From Flavobacterium ginsenosidimutans (GTDB lineage: Bacteria > Bacteroidota > Bacteroidia > Flavobacteriales > Flavobacteriaceae), in contig NZ_QJRJ01000075.1 in the NCBI RefSeq assembly GCF_003254625.1, positions 186,001-250,000 on the forward strand: a DNA stretch of 64,000 nt. The letters run 5' to 3'. A program made the position numbers and the translations under genes. Shown piece by piece: positions 9,219 to 17,986 of this stretch (positions within the stretch are counted from its first letter, which is position 1; the number at the start of each line of letters is the position of its first letter). Under the pieces are notes generated by a model. That model made no database searches, was not told where the DNA came from, and was given only the letters and a program-made list of their open reading frames with translations.

Positions 9219-9923
9219 ATGAAGAATTCTATATACTTATCAATTGCTTGTTTACTATTTGCTGCTTGTGGCGGAGGTGGTGGAGACGATACAGAAGTTA
9301 CTCCACCTGCAACCAATACAGCGCCTACAGTTCCTGTATTAGCTGCGCCAGCTGACAATAAACTATGTTTAGACAACAATGTTTCTTTTCAATGGAATGC
9401 TTCTACAGATGCGCAGAAAGATGTTATTGTCTATCAGATTCAAATTGCAAAAGACAATGGATTTGCACAAATTGTAAGCACGCTTGAAAATTCATCGCTT
9501 TCAACAAGCAGTTTAGCTTTAGATAAAAACACAGCATATTATTGGAGAGTAAAAGCCACGGATAGTAAAGGTTTATCAAGCGCTTATTCTTCAACTTTCA
9601 AATTTTACACTGCTGGAACTGCGGTAGTAAATCATTTGCCATTTGCTCCTACTTTGGTTCAGCCGGCAGTGAATAGTAAATTGGCTGTTACAACGGCAGA
9701 TTTGAGTTGGATAGGATCTGATGTTGATACAGCAGATCAGTTAACGTATGATGTTTTCCTTGATATTGTAAATCCGCCAGTCAAAAAAGTTGGTGACAAT
9801 ATTAAGGCAAATACATTAAATGTAACTTTAGAATCGACTAAACAATACTACTGGAGAGTTGTCGTAAAAGACAATCAGGGTGGTGAAACTGTTGGTCAAA
9901 TCTGGAAGTTTCAAACCAATTAA
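9219..9923 (+). CDS. Small surface lipoprotein with two fibronectin type III-like domains
   Basis: 234 aa. Lipobox LLFAAC with lipidated Cys17, followed by a Gly5-Asp2 run and a Pro/Thr linker. Two similar beta-sandwich units follow at about residues 37-130 and 138-234. Both contain a W near the first third (VSFQWNAST, ADLSWIGSD) and a YYWRV motif (TAYYWRVKATDSKG, KQYYWRVVVKDNQGG), as in fibronectin type III-like domains of Bacteroidota lipoproteins. It starts 3 bases after the giant LRR stop, so the two are almost certainly co-transcribed and perhaps interact at the cell surface. No catalytic motif is visible. A strong terminator follows. Confidence 0.8.
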   Translation: MKNSIYLSIACLLFAACGGGGGDDTEVTPPATNTAPTVPVLAAPADNKLCLDNNVSFQWNASTDAQKDVIVYQIQIAKDNGFAQIVSTLENSSLSTSSLALDKNTAYYWRVKATDSKGLSSAYSSTFKFYTAGTAVVNHLPFAPTLVQPAVNSKLAVTTADLSWIGSDVDTADQLTYDVFLDIVNPPVKKVGDNIKANTLNVTLESTKQYYWRVVVKDNQGGETVGQIWKFQTN

Positions 9924-9942
9924 AATTACGGATAGTTAAATC

Positions 9943-9982
9943 AAAAATCCCATTTTCAAAATACTGAAAATGGGATTTTTTT
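9943..9982 (+). terminator. Intrinsic terminator after the LRR/lipoprotein operon
   Basis: A 16-bp perfect stem (AAAAATCCCATTTTCA and its complement) with a 6-base loop, followed by T's. The same stem recurs after the second LRR gene at 12485. Confidence 0.9.
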
Positions 9983-10102
9983 ATTTGAACATTTCTAATT
10001 GTCATTCTGTTATCCTTTAATATTTCTCTTGCGTTACGTCTTTCCGTAAAAAATAATAAAATGAATATTGTATCATTGTAAATCCAAAAACTGCTTTAGC
10101 CT

Positions 10103-12466
10103 ATGAAAACAAAATTACTTTTTTTACTTTTTTTAATCGGTTTATCGTCCTTTGCCCAAACACTTCCTTCGAATGTTCCTGCAAATGGATTACTTTTTTA
10201 CTATCCTTTTAATGGAAATACAAATGACATAAGTGGAAATAATATCAATGGAAACCCCTCAAATCTTACTTTTGTCTCTGATCGATTTGGAAATAGCAAT
10301 TCGGCTTGCTCGTTTAATGGAATAAACAGCAGCATGCAACCCTATTTAGCAAACAATCCTCAAGTCAATAATACTCGAACAATTACTGGTTGGTTTAAAG
10401 CCGCTTGGCCTATTAGCAAAAGCATGGATTTTGCAGTAATAAATTACGGAAACAATCCAGATAACGCTTTTAAAATAAGCTTTTATTCTAAAGGTTATTT
10501 AGATATCACTTTTGAAGAACAAACTTTTTCATCTCAAGAAAATTACTTCAATAGTCAATGGACCTTTTTTGCTTTGACTTTTGACGATAACACTAATTTC
10601 TTTTCATTGTATATCAATAACGTTCTCGAACTGTCTGGAACTGCAGATTTGTTTGCTAATGGTTTTGGAGATTCAATAAGAATAGGAAAAAACAATGAAA
10701 AAGATTATTTTGAAGGAGTTTTAGACGATATTGCTATATGGAATCGTGTCCTGACTCCAACAGAGCTTTCGGCTTTGTACACTCCTGCACCACCATCTTA
10801 CACCTTGATTCCTGACGCTAATTTTGAACAAAAATTAATCGAATTAGGAATTGACACTGATGGATTAAATGGAAAAGTTCTTACTCATAATATTAGCACT
10901 GTAAAGTTCTTAAACCTTACCAAAAGTAATATTTCAGATTTAACAGGAATACAAGATTTTGCCTCATTAACTGATTTGTATTGTGGTCAAAATTCGTTAA
11001 CAGCATTAAATATAAGTAAAAATACCGCTCTAACTACTCTAGATTGTAATAACAATAAAATAACCTCTCTAGACGTAAGTAATAATATTGCTTTGCTTAA
11101 TTTGAGCTGCTATGCTAATCAATTAACATCTTTAGATGTTAAAGCAAATACGGCACTAACAAAATTAGATTCGGGTTCAAACCAATATACTTCTTTAGAT
11201 GTAAGCTCAAATACTGCTTTAACATTTTTAGGCTGTAATACAAGTCAATTAACTAGTTTAGATGTAAGCAATAATACCGCTTTAAATCTGCTGGATTGTC
11301 GCGAAAATAAATTAACGTCATTGGATGTTTCTAAAATCACTACTCTAACAGAACTATATTGTCAATCTAATCAATTAACAATTTTGGATGTAAGCAAAAA
11401 TAAAGTTTTAGAATATGTAAACTGTTCAAAAAACCAACTAACCACTTTAGATTTTAGCGTAAATACTTCCATGGTTGGTTTATATGCTATTTCTAATCAA
11501 TTAACGAGTCTAAATTTGAAGAATGGAAATAATAAAAATTTCCTTCTAAACAATTATACAAAATTTACAAACAATCCAAATTTGACTTGTATTCAAGTTG
11601 ATGACGTTGTTTATTCAAACGCAAATTGGGCTACTCTTAAAGATGCAAATGCAACTTATAATACCACATGTGAGACAACAACTGTGGTGCTTTCAGATAC
11701 TAATTTCGAACAAAAATTAATTGATTTAGGAATTGATACTGATGGTTTAAACGGAAAAATAACAGTTGAAAACGTAAGTTCTGTTACAACTTTAGACCTT
11801 TCAAATAGCAACATCAAAGATTTAACTGGAATTGAATATTTTACTTCATTAACAACCTTAAACCTAAGCAACAATCAACTTACTTCTCTTGATGTAAGCA
11901 ACAATTTACTACTTGAAACGTTAGATGCTTCTTCAAATCAGCTTACAACATTAGATTTATCTAAAAATACTAAGCTTACAATTGTATATGTGGTTAATAA
12001 TCCTTTGGTTTCTTTAAATCTTAGAAACGGAAACAATGCTAACTTTATTCTGCCATCAAATACTGGCAAAAAATCAGCTTCTGGATTATACACTTCTTTC
12101 TTAGGACTTACAGCTCTTAGCTGTATACAAGTTGATGATGAGAATTATTCAAATGCAAATTGGTCAAACATAAAAGAATCGACTACTGTTTATGCCAATA
12201 CTTGTAAAAATCTAGGTGTTGATGAATCTAATCGTACTCAAGCTGTAATTTATCCAAATCCAACTAAAGGGGAGTTAAACATTATAAACCTAAACTTAGA
12301 AAAAGCAAACGTTTATAATACATTAGGCCAGCTTGTGAAATCATTCACTCTAAATTCTGGCAATACAGATAATAGCATTAGTTTGTCTGGACTACCAAAA
12401 GGAGTTTATTATATATACTTAATCAGCGGAGATGCTGCTTCTGCAAAAAAGGTTATTGTAGAATAG
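10103..12466 (+). CDS. Secreted LamG-domain LRR protein with T9SS sorting domain
   Basis: 787 aa. Signal peptide 1-19 (ending SSFAQ). Residues about 25-228 are a LamG/concanavalin A-like lectin domain (LLFYYPFNGNTNDISGN, a central WTFFALTFDD, and the terminal LDDIAIWNRVLTPTE typical of LamG-3). Two LRR modules follow, opening at about residues 235 (IPDANFEQKLIELGID) and 533 (LSDTNFEQKLIDLGID), with the same LDVSNNTAL repeats and CIQVDDVVYSNANW closing motif as the giant protein upstream. Residues about 715-787 form a T9SS C-terminal domain (AVIYPNPTKGELNI, GLPKGVYYIYL). It is a smaller paralogue of the gene at 2685 with the N-terminal binding domain exchanged. The lectin-like domain suggests glycan binding, which is inference. 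Confidence 0.92.
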   Translation: MKTKLLFLLFLIGLSSFAQTLPSNVPANGLLFYYPFNGNTNDISGNNINGNPSNLTFVSDRFGNSNSACSFNGINSSMQPYLANNPQVNNTRTITGWFKAAWPISKSMDFAVINYGNNPDNAFKISFYSKGYLDITFEEQTFSSQENYFNSQWTFFALTFDDNTNFFSLYINNVLELSGTADLFANGFGDSIRIGKNNEKDYFEGVLDDIAIWNRVLTPTELSALYTPAPPSYTLIPDANFEQKLIELGIDTDGLNGKVLTHNISTVKFLNLTKSNISDLTGIQDFASLTDLYCGQNSLTALNISKNTALTTLDCNNNKITSLDVSNNIALLNLSCYANQLTSLDVKANTALTKLDSGSNQYTSLDVSSNTALTFLGCNTSQLTSLDVSNNTALNLLDCRENKLTSLDVSKITTLTELYCQSNQLTILDVSKNKVLEYVNCSKNQLTTLDFSVNTSMVGLYAISNQLTSLNLKNGNNKNFLLNNYTKFTNNPNLTCIQVDDVVYSNANWATLKDANATYNTTCETTTVVLSDTNFEQKLIDLGIDTDGLNGKITVENVSSVTTLDLSNSNIKDLTGIEYFTSLTTLNLSNNQLTSLDVSNNLLLETLDASSNQLTTLDLSKNTKLTIVYVVNNPLVSLNLRNGNNANFILPSNTGKKSASGLYTSFLGLTALSCIQVDDENYSNANWSNIKESTTVYANTCKNLGVDESNRTQAVIYPNPTKGELNIINLNLEKANVYNTLGQLVKSFTLNSGNTDNSISLSGLPKGVYYIYLISGDAASAKKVIVE

Positions 12467-12484
12467 ATTTCAATACTTTAAATA

Positions 12485-12525
12485 AAAAAATCCCATTTTC
12501 AGAAATATTGAAAATGGGATTTTTT
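12485..12525 (+). terminator. Intrinsic terminator after the second LRR gene
   Basis: A perfect stem of about 17 bp (AAAAAATCCCATTTTCA and its complement) with a 7-base loop, nearly identical to the hairpin at 9943. It probably also serves the convergent MBL gene. Confidence 0.9.
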
Positions 12526-12542
12526 ATGTTTAATTATTTCGT

Positions 12543-13400
12543 TTAAAAAACCTCTTCGCAGGTAAAAACTTCTTTCAATCGAACGCCTTTTTCTGTATGT
12601 TCAACCGTTATAATTTGATTATGTGCATCGTGCTCTAAAAACAAATAATGATTATGATCTGCTGCTGCGTTTAAAAACTTTGATTTCTCAGGCATTGTCA
12701 GCAAAGGTCTTGTGTCATAACCCATTACATACGGAAGCGGAATATGTCCAGCTGTAGCCAATAAATCGGCACAAAAAACAATCGTTTTGTCGTTATATTT
12801 AATGTACGGAATCATTTGTTTTTCGGTATGACCGTCAACATAATAGATATCGAAACCTAGTGCTGCCGAAAAACCAAAATCAGTTTCAGGCCTTTCAATA
12901 AAATTCAATTGTCCGCTTTCTTGCATTGGAAGAATATTTTCAGACAAAAAAGAAGCTTTTTCTCTTGCGTTTGGTTTTGTAGCCCATTCCCAATGATTTT
13001 CATTGGTCCAAAATTTTGCATTTTTAAAAGCTGGCTCATATCCTGTTTTATCCGAATTCCATTGAACGCTTCCACCGCAATGATCAAAATGAAGATGAGT
13101 CATAAAAACATCTGTAATATCATCTCGATTGAAACCATATTTAGCCAGAGATTTATCTAAAGAATGTGATCCCCAAAGCGAATAATATCCGAAGAATTTC
13201 TCTGATTGTTTATCGCCCATTCCGGTATCAATTAAAATAAGACGATTTCCGTCTTCGATCAGCAAACAGCGAGCTGCAATGTCAATTAAATTATTGGCAT
13301 CGGCAGGATTGGTTTTATTCCAAATAGTTTTAGGAACAACGCCAAACATAGCGCCACCATCCAACTTAAAATTTCCGGATTCTATAGGGTAAAGTTTCAT
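12543..13400 (-). CDS. MBL-fold metallohydrolase (lactonase-like)
   Basis: 285 aa, cytoplasmic (no signal peptide). The metallo-beta-lactamase signature THLHFDHCGG gives metal ligands His102, His104, Asp106 and His107. Further probable ligands are His191 (DGHTEK), Asp212 (FCADLL) and His257 (LEHDAH), so the dinuclear zinc site looks complete. Length and spacing match the family that includes N-acyl-homoserine-lactone lactonases and related hydrolases, but the substrate cannot be read from sequence. It stands alone, converging on the second LRR gene. Confidence 0.85.
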   Translation of the reverse strand: MKLYPIESGNFKLDGGAMFGVVPKTIWNKTNPADANNLIDIAARCLLIEDGNRLILIDTGMGDKQSEKFFGYYSLWGSHSLDKSLAKYGFNRDDITDVFMTHLHFDHCGGSVQWNSDKTGYEPAFKNAKFWTNENHWEWATKPNAREKASFLSENILPMQESGQLNFIERPETDFGFSAALGFDIYYVDGHTEKQMIPYIKYNDKTIVFCADLLATAGHIPLPYVMGYDTRPLLTMPEKSKFLNAAADHNHYLFLEHDAHNQIITVEHTEKGVRLKEVFTCEEVF

Positions 13401-13475
13401 GAGAATGATTTTCTAAAAGAACAAAGCTAGAAAATTCAAACTCCTTTTACTAGGATTTAATGCTAAAAACTTCGA

Positions 13476-14402
13476 TTATTCTAATGTAACCGAAGTACTT
13501 CCCATGATTTCTTGCTTATCAAAATAATTCACAAAATAAGTTCCCTTCTTAAACTGATCTGCATTTAAAACTCCATAAGCGCTTAAAGACTTTCCTTGAA
13601 AATCTGCACTGACAATAAAGCTATAAACCAGCGCTTTGTCGTTCCCAAACTCAATTAGTTTATTATCACCTAAAACTGTATTTTTTTGATCTAATACCTG
13701 AATGTAAAAAACTCTTTTTCCTGTTTTTGCAACAGCATTTCCGTTAACAGTAAAACTAATTTTAAGTTTTTTAGCATTCTTCGCCTTGGTCGTTTCTAAT
13801 TCTGTCCCAGAACTTTTCTCGCGAAGGGCAATTGCTTTAAAATTGCTTAAATAAAGTTTTGAAGCATCTTTAAGAGTCGATTCCAATTTCTTTTGTTTCA
13901 AAAGCAAAGTATCATTTTCCGCTTTTTGCTGATACATGACAACATTCTGACTTTCAATCTCAGTCAATAAATTTTTATTCTGAGATTTCAACTTTTTAAT
14001 TTCCTGAACTCTGCTTTCTAAAGAAGAATTCAAATCTGATAGCTGATTTCGATAAATTTTAATTTGTTCAGCCGATGGATTATTAGAAACTTTAATAATT
14101 GCCATTAGATTTTCGACATTCTTACGCTCTAATTCTAATTCTTTTGACAAAGCTGTCTTTTCTAAAATAGCCTCATCATAAGCTGTTTTTAAAGTATTTA
14201 GTGAATCTAAAATATTCTTTTTTTCGCTTGTTTCTTTACTCTCAGACGAGATTATATTTACAATATTATCCTCTTTAGCTTTAGCTTCATTTTCATTATT
14301 ATCAGTCTCATTACTAAAAACGAGAACCGCGGCACCCGCTCCTAAAACAAAAATTATTGCAAACAAGGGTTTAAACCACTTCATTTCATTTTGTTTTTTC
14401 AT
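13476..14402 (-). CDS. Membrane-anchored coiled-coil protein, function unknown
   Basis: 308 aa. A short basic N-terminus (MKKQNEMKWFK) is followed by one transmembrane segment (about 11-29, LFAIIFVLGAGAAVLVF). An acidic linker comes next, then a long heptad-rich coiled coil (about 60-185, KELELERKNVENLMAIIK and onward). The C-terminal globular part (about 205-308) has beta-strand character (KISFTVNGN, VFYIQVLDQKN). The topology suggests one inner-membrane anchor with the coiled coil and beta domain outside the cytoplasm, but direction is not certain. I do not recognise a named family. It diverges from the SUF operon. Confidence 0.7.
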   Translation of the reverse strand: MKKQNEMKWFKPLFAIIFVLGAGAAVLVFSNETDNNENEAKAKEDNIVNIISSESKETSEKKNILDSLNTLKTAYDEAILEKTALSKELELERKNVENLMAIIKVSNNPSAEQIKIYRNQLSDLNSSLESRVQEIKKLKSQNKNLLTEIESQNVVMYQQKAENDTLLLKQKKLESTLKDASKLYLSNFKAIALREKSSGTELETTKAKNAKKLKISFTVNGNAVAKTGKRVFYIQVLDQKNTVLGDNKLIEFGNDKALVYSFIVSADFQGKSLSAYGVLNADQFKKGTYFVNYFDKQEIMGSTSVTLE

Positions 14403-14704
14403 AATTACTCACAATTTCCTGCAAAAATATTGAATAAAAAACGACTATAATCAGTATAAATACTTGTTTTTTAACATTTAGGAGCGATCTTTGCCGCTTA
14501 ATTCTAAAAAAAGGTTTTTTTGAAATTGTTGAAACTGTTTTTAAGATCGATTTTACCAAAATAAGTAATATCTATTTTCTCATTTGTTATAATAATGTGA
14601 ACCGTTATGGAAAAAGGTTTTTAAGTCGTATCTTTGCAAATAATTTCTATTTAACATTGAAAATTAGCGTTTTAAATCTGTACTAAATTCATTACAGATC
14701 AAAA
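14403..14704. other. Intergenic region upstream of the SUF operon
   Basis: About 300 bases between the divergent coiled-coil gene and the SufA-like gene. No further gene is seen. It contains a TATCTTTG -7 candidate (listed separately). I did not find a convincing operator palindrome for an iron-sulfur regulator. Confidence 0.4.
14629..14636 (+). promoter_or_regulatory. Candidate -7 box (TATCTTTG) of the SUF operon
   Basis: TATCTTTG matches the Bacteroidota TAnnTTTG -7 consensus exactly, about 100 bases upstream of the first suf gene. The -33 side has only a weak match (GTTATGG about 20 bases upstream). It would leave a long 5' leader. Confidence 0.5.
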
Positions 14705-14734
14705 ATGTTCATTAAAAACAAACATCTAAGAACA

Positions 14735-15064
14735 ATGATAAAAGTTTCTGATACTGCCAAAAAGAAAATCATCGACCTGATGACTGACGATGGTTTTGAC
14801 GCCGCACACGACTACGTAAGAGTAGGTGTAAAGAGCGGTGGATGCTCTGGTTTGTCTTACGATTTAAAATTTGACAAAACCAAAGGAGAAGACGACAAAA
14901 TATTCGTTGACAACGACATACAAATTGCTGTTGAAAAAAAATCATTCCTTTATTTAGCTGGAACAATTTTAGAATTTTCTGGCGGATTAAACGGAAAAGG
15001 TTTCGTTTTCAATAATCCGAACGCAAGCAGAACTTGCGGTTGCGGAGAATCATTTTCTTTATAG
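14735..15064 (+). CDS. sufA: HesB/IscA-type iron-sulfur carrier (SufA-like)
   Basis: 109 aa from the ATG at 14735. An in-frame ATG at 14705 would add ten residues not typical of the family, so I prefer the later start, which places MIKVSDTAKKKI at the usual N-terminus. The three conserved Cys are present: one in SGGCSGLSY and two in the C-terminal CGCGESF. These ligate the transferred Fe-S cluster in IscA/SufA proteins. It is the first gene of the suf operon, just before sufB. Expected role: A-type carrier passing clusters from the SufBCD scaffold to apo-proteins in the cytoplasm. Confidence 0.92.
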   Translation: MIKVSDTAKKKIIDLMTDDGFDAAHDYVRVGVKSGGCSGLSYDLKFDKTKGEDDKIFVDNDIQIAVEKKSFLYLAGTILEFSGGLNGKGFVFNNPNASRTCGCGESFSL

Positions 15065-15154
15065 TCAAAAGCCGAAAGCCATAAAATCTTCTAAGACTCT
15101 AACTGGCTTAAAAACTTTGGACTTTAAAAACTTTAAGACAACATTAAAAATATA

Positions 15155-16603
15155 ATGAGCAAATACACCGAAGACGATTTAAAGATCGAACTGGAAACTA
15201 AAGAATATGAGTACGGATTTTATACCAATATAGAATCTGAGACTTTCCCTATTGGCTTAAACGAAGAAATTGTAAGAGCTATTTCTCTTAAAAAAGAAGA
15301 ACCTGAATGGATGACCGAATGGCGTATCGAGGCTTTCCGAGCTTGGAAAGAAATGATCGAGCCAGAATGGGCAAATGTTCGTTACGAAAAACCAGATTTT
15401 CAGGCGATTTCATATTATTCAGCTCCAAAACAAGTAGATCCTAATAAAACATTGGACGATGTTGATCCAGAATTATTGGAGATGTACAAAAAATTAGGAA
15501 TTTCTGTTGATGAGCAAAAAATGATGAACAATGTCGCTATGGATATTGTTGTCGATTCTGTTTCTGTAGCAACAACTTTCAAGAAAACATTGGCTGAAAA
15601 AGGAATTATTTTCTGTCCAATTTCTGAAGCTATTAAAGAACATCCTGAATTAGTAAAAAAATATTTAGGAACTGTTGTACCTCAAAAAGACAACTTCTAC
15701 GCAGCATTAAACTCAGCTGTTTTTTCTGATGGAAGTTTCTGTTATATTCCAAAAGGTGTAAAATGTCCAATGGAACTTTCAACTTATTTCAGAATCAACC
15801 AAGCAGGAACTGGACAATTCGAAAGAACTCTAGTTATTGCTGATGAAGGAAGTTACGTTTCTTACCTTGAAGGATGTACAGCACCAAGCCGTGACGAAAA
15901 CCAATTGCACGCCGCTGTAGTTGAATTAATCGCTTTGGATGATGCTGAAATTAAATATTCTACTGTTCAAAACTGGTTCCCAGGAAACAAAGAAGGAAAA
16001 GGTGGAGTTTACAACTTCGTGACTAAAAGAGGTTTATGCGAAACTAATGCTAAAATTTCTTGGACACAGGTTGAAACTGGTTCTGCTGTAACTTGGAAAT
16101 ATCCTTCTTGCGTATTAAAAGGAGATAATTCAGTAGGAGAATTTTATTCAATTGCTGTAACAAATAATTTCCAACAAGCTGATACAGGAACTAAAATGAT
16201 CCATTTAGGAAAAAACACTAAATCGACTATTATTTCTAAAGGTATTTCAGCTGGAAAATCACAAAATAGCTACCGCGGTTTAGTACAAATCTCTCCAAGA
16301 GCAGAGAATGCAAGAAATTTTTCTCAATGTGACTCATTGTTAATGGGCAACAATTGCGGTGCACATACTTTCCCTTATATCGAAAGTAAAAATCCATCGG
16401 CTAAAATTGAGCACGAAGCAACTACAAGTAAAATTGGAGAAGATCAAGTATTTTACTGTAACCAAAGAGGTATTCCAACCGAAAAAGCCATTGCCTTAAT
16501 TGTAAACGGTTTCAGTAAAGATGTCCTGAACAAACTTCCGATGGAATTTGCTGTTGAAGCTCAAAAATTATTAGAGATTTCTTTAGAAGGATCTGTAGGT
16601 TAA
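15155..16603 (+). CDS. sufB: Fe-S cluster assembly scaffold subunit SufB
   Basis: 482 aa, full length for SufB. It contains family motifs including [35 protein letters not shown], and near the end [19 protein letters not shown] and [15 protein letters not shown]. It forms the SufBC2D scaffold, on which sulfur from SufS-SufE and iron are assembled. It lies 90 bases after sufA and before sufC, the usual order. Start: ATG at 15155 ([20 protein letters not shown]), which matches the family N-terminus. Confidence 0.97.
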   Translation: MSKYTEDDLKIELETKEYEYGFYTNIESETFPIGLNEEIVRAISLKKEEPEWMTEWRIEAFRAWKEMIEPEWANVRYEKPDFQAISYYSAPKQVDPNKTLDDVDPELLEMYKKLGISVDEQKMMNNVAMDIVVDSVSVATTFKKTLAEKGIIFCPISEAIKEHPELVKKYLGTVVPQKDNFYAALNSAVFSDGSFCYIPKGVKCPMELSTYFRINQAGTGQFERTLVIADEGSYVSYLEGCTAPSRDENQLHAAVVELIALDDAEIKYSTVQNWFPGNKEGKGGVYNFVTKRGLCETNAKISWTQVETGSAVTWKYPSCVLKGDNSVGEFYSIAVTNNFQQADTGTKMIHLGKNTKSTIISKGISAGKSQNSYRGLVQISPRAENARNFSQCDSLLMGNNCGAHTFPYIESKNPSAKIEHEATTSKIGEDQVFYCNQRGIPTEKAIALIVNGFSKDVLNKLPMEFAVEAQKLLEISLEGSVG

Positions 16604-16723
16604 AAACCAAGTTTTTAACCATTAAAAAAGAATTTTATATCATATTAAAATAAAAGATTTTTCAAAGTTTCGCTTTTCAGCACAACTGAGAACTTGAAAC
16701 TTGAAACTTTAAACAAAAAAAAG

Positions 16724-17470
16724 ATGTTATCAATAAAAAACCTTCACGCCGCAATTGGTGATAAAGAAATCCTTAAAGGAATTAATATAGAAGTAAAAGC
16801 TGGAGAAGTTCACGCTATCATGGGACCAAATGGTTCTGGAAAAAGTACACTTTCTGCTGTTATTGCAGGAAACGAAAACTACGAAGTTACAGACGGAGAG
16901 GTAATCCTTGACGGAGAAGATCTTGCAGATTTAGCTCCTGAAGAGAGAGCACACAAAGGTGTTTTCCTTTCTTTTCAATATCCAGTAGAAATTCCTGGGG
17001 TTAGTGTAACTAACTTCATGAAAACTGCCATCAACGAAACCCGTAAAGCAAACGGACAAGAGGAAATGCCAGCTAACGAAATGCTGAAAGTGATTCGTGA
17101 AAAATCTGAATTGTTAGAAATCGACCGTAAATTTCTTTCTCGTTCTTTAAACGAAGGTTTTTCTGGAGGAGAGAAAAAAAGAAACGAGATTTTCCAAATG
17201 GCAATGTTAGAGCCAAAATTAGCTATCCTTGACGAAACAGATTCTGGTCTTGATATTGATGCTTTAAGAATTGTGGCTAATGGTGTAAACAAATTAAAAA
17301 GCGACAAAAACGCTATTATCGTTATCACGCACTACCAACGTTTGTTAGATTATATCGTTCCTGATTTCGTTCACGTACTTTACAACGGTAGAATCGTAAA
17401 ATCTGGCGGAAAAGAATTGGCTTACGAATTAGAAGAAAAAGGATACGACTGGATCAAAGCAGAGAATTAA
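16724..17470 (+). CDS. sufC: Fe-S cluster assembly ATPase SufC
   Basis: 248 aa from the ATG at 16724. A TTG at 16694 is in frame but would add ten atypical residues and lies in what appears to be a short repeated leader. ABC ATPase with Walker A GPNGSGKST (about 34-42), signature GFSGGEKKRNEI, Walker B KLAILDETDSGLD and an H-loop His in ITHYQR. The signature FSGGEKKR and the DETDSGLD Walker B are characteristic of SufC rather than transport ABC proteins. It powers remodelling of the SufB-SufD dimer. The gap to sufB of about 120 bases contains short tandem sequences (GAACTTGAAACTTGAAACTT). Confidence 0.97.
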   Translation: MLSIKNLHAAIGDKEILKGINIEVKAGEVHAIMGPNGSGKSTLSAVIAGNENYEVTDGEVILDGEDLADLAPEERAHKGVFLSFQYPVEIPGVSVTNFMKTAINETRKANGQEEMPANEMLKVIREKSELLEIDRKFLSRSLNEGFSGGEKKRNEIFQMAMLEPKLAILDETDSGLDIDALRIVANGVNKLKSDKNAIIVITHYQRLLDYIVPDFVHVLYNGRIVKSGGKELAYELEEKGYDWIKAEN

Positions 17471-17549
17471 TTTGTTTCAGGTTTCATGTTTTTTTAGTTT
17501 CAAGTTACAAACTATATTTGTAATCTTTAACTTATAAATAAAAACAGAA

Positions 17550-17939
17550 ATGGCAACAATTAATAGATTTGAAGATTTAGAAATTTGGAAAGAAGCTCGA
17601 CGATTAGCAAAAGAAATTCATCTTATTGCAGTTCATACAGAGTTAAGATCAGATCTCAGATTTAAAAATCAAATAAAAGATTCTTCAGGTTCTGTAATGG
17701 ATAATATTGCAGAAGGTTTTGAAAGAGATGGAAATTTAGAATTTCGACAATTTTTATCAATTGCAAAAGGTTCAGCCGGAGAAACGAGATCTCAGTTATA
17801 TCGCGTTTTTGATTTTGAATATATTTCGGAACAAAAATTCGAAGTTTTAAAAAAGGATTATGAAAATTTAAGCGGTAAAATAAAAAACTTTATCACTTAC
17901 CTAAATAAAAAAGATTTCAAGGGGAATAAGTTTCAATAG
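17550..17939 (+). CDS. Four-helix-bundle protein (S23/IVP family) inside the suf operon
   Basis: 129 aa, almost entirely helical. The motif FEDLEIWKEARRLAKEI at the N-terminus, with DNIAEGFERDG and FLSIAKGSAGETRSQLYR later, is characteristic of the four-helix-bundle (S23 ribosomal protein-like, intervening-sequence protein) family. Such genes are often found in rRNA intervening sequences or scattered as single-gene insertions in Bacteroidota. Here it sits between sufC and sufD on the same strand, with gaps of about 80 and 47 bases. Short direct sequences resembling GAAACTTGAAAC flank it (near 16690 and 17945), hinting at insertion or copying. No known role in Fe-S assembly. Confidence 0.85.
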   Translation: MATINRFEDLEIWKEARRLAKEIHLIAVHTELRSDLRFKNQIKDSSGSVMDNIAEGFERDGNLEFRQFLSIAKGSAGETRSQLYRVFDFEYISEQKFEVLKKDYENLSGKIKNFITYLNKKDFKGNKFQ

Positions 17940-17986
17940 GCAACATGAAACTTGAAACCTGAAACACCGAAGGAAACAAAAGAACA

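Noticed and set aside
12543-13400. Calling the MBL-fold protein a quorum-quenching lactonase
   Set aside because: The metal site is compatible, but many MBL hydrolases share it, and nothing in the context supports the specific substrate.
16694-16723. TTG start for sufC
   Set aside because: The extra ten residues come from a short repeated sequence and do not fit SufC; the ATG at 16724 gives the standard N-terminus.
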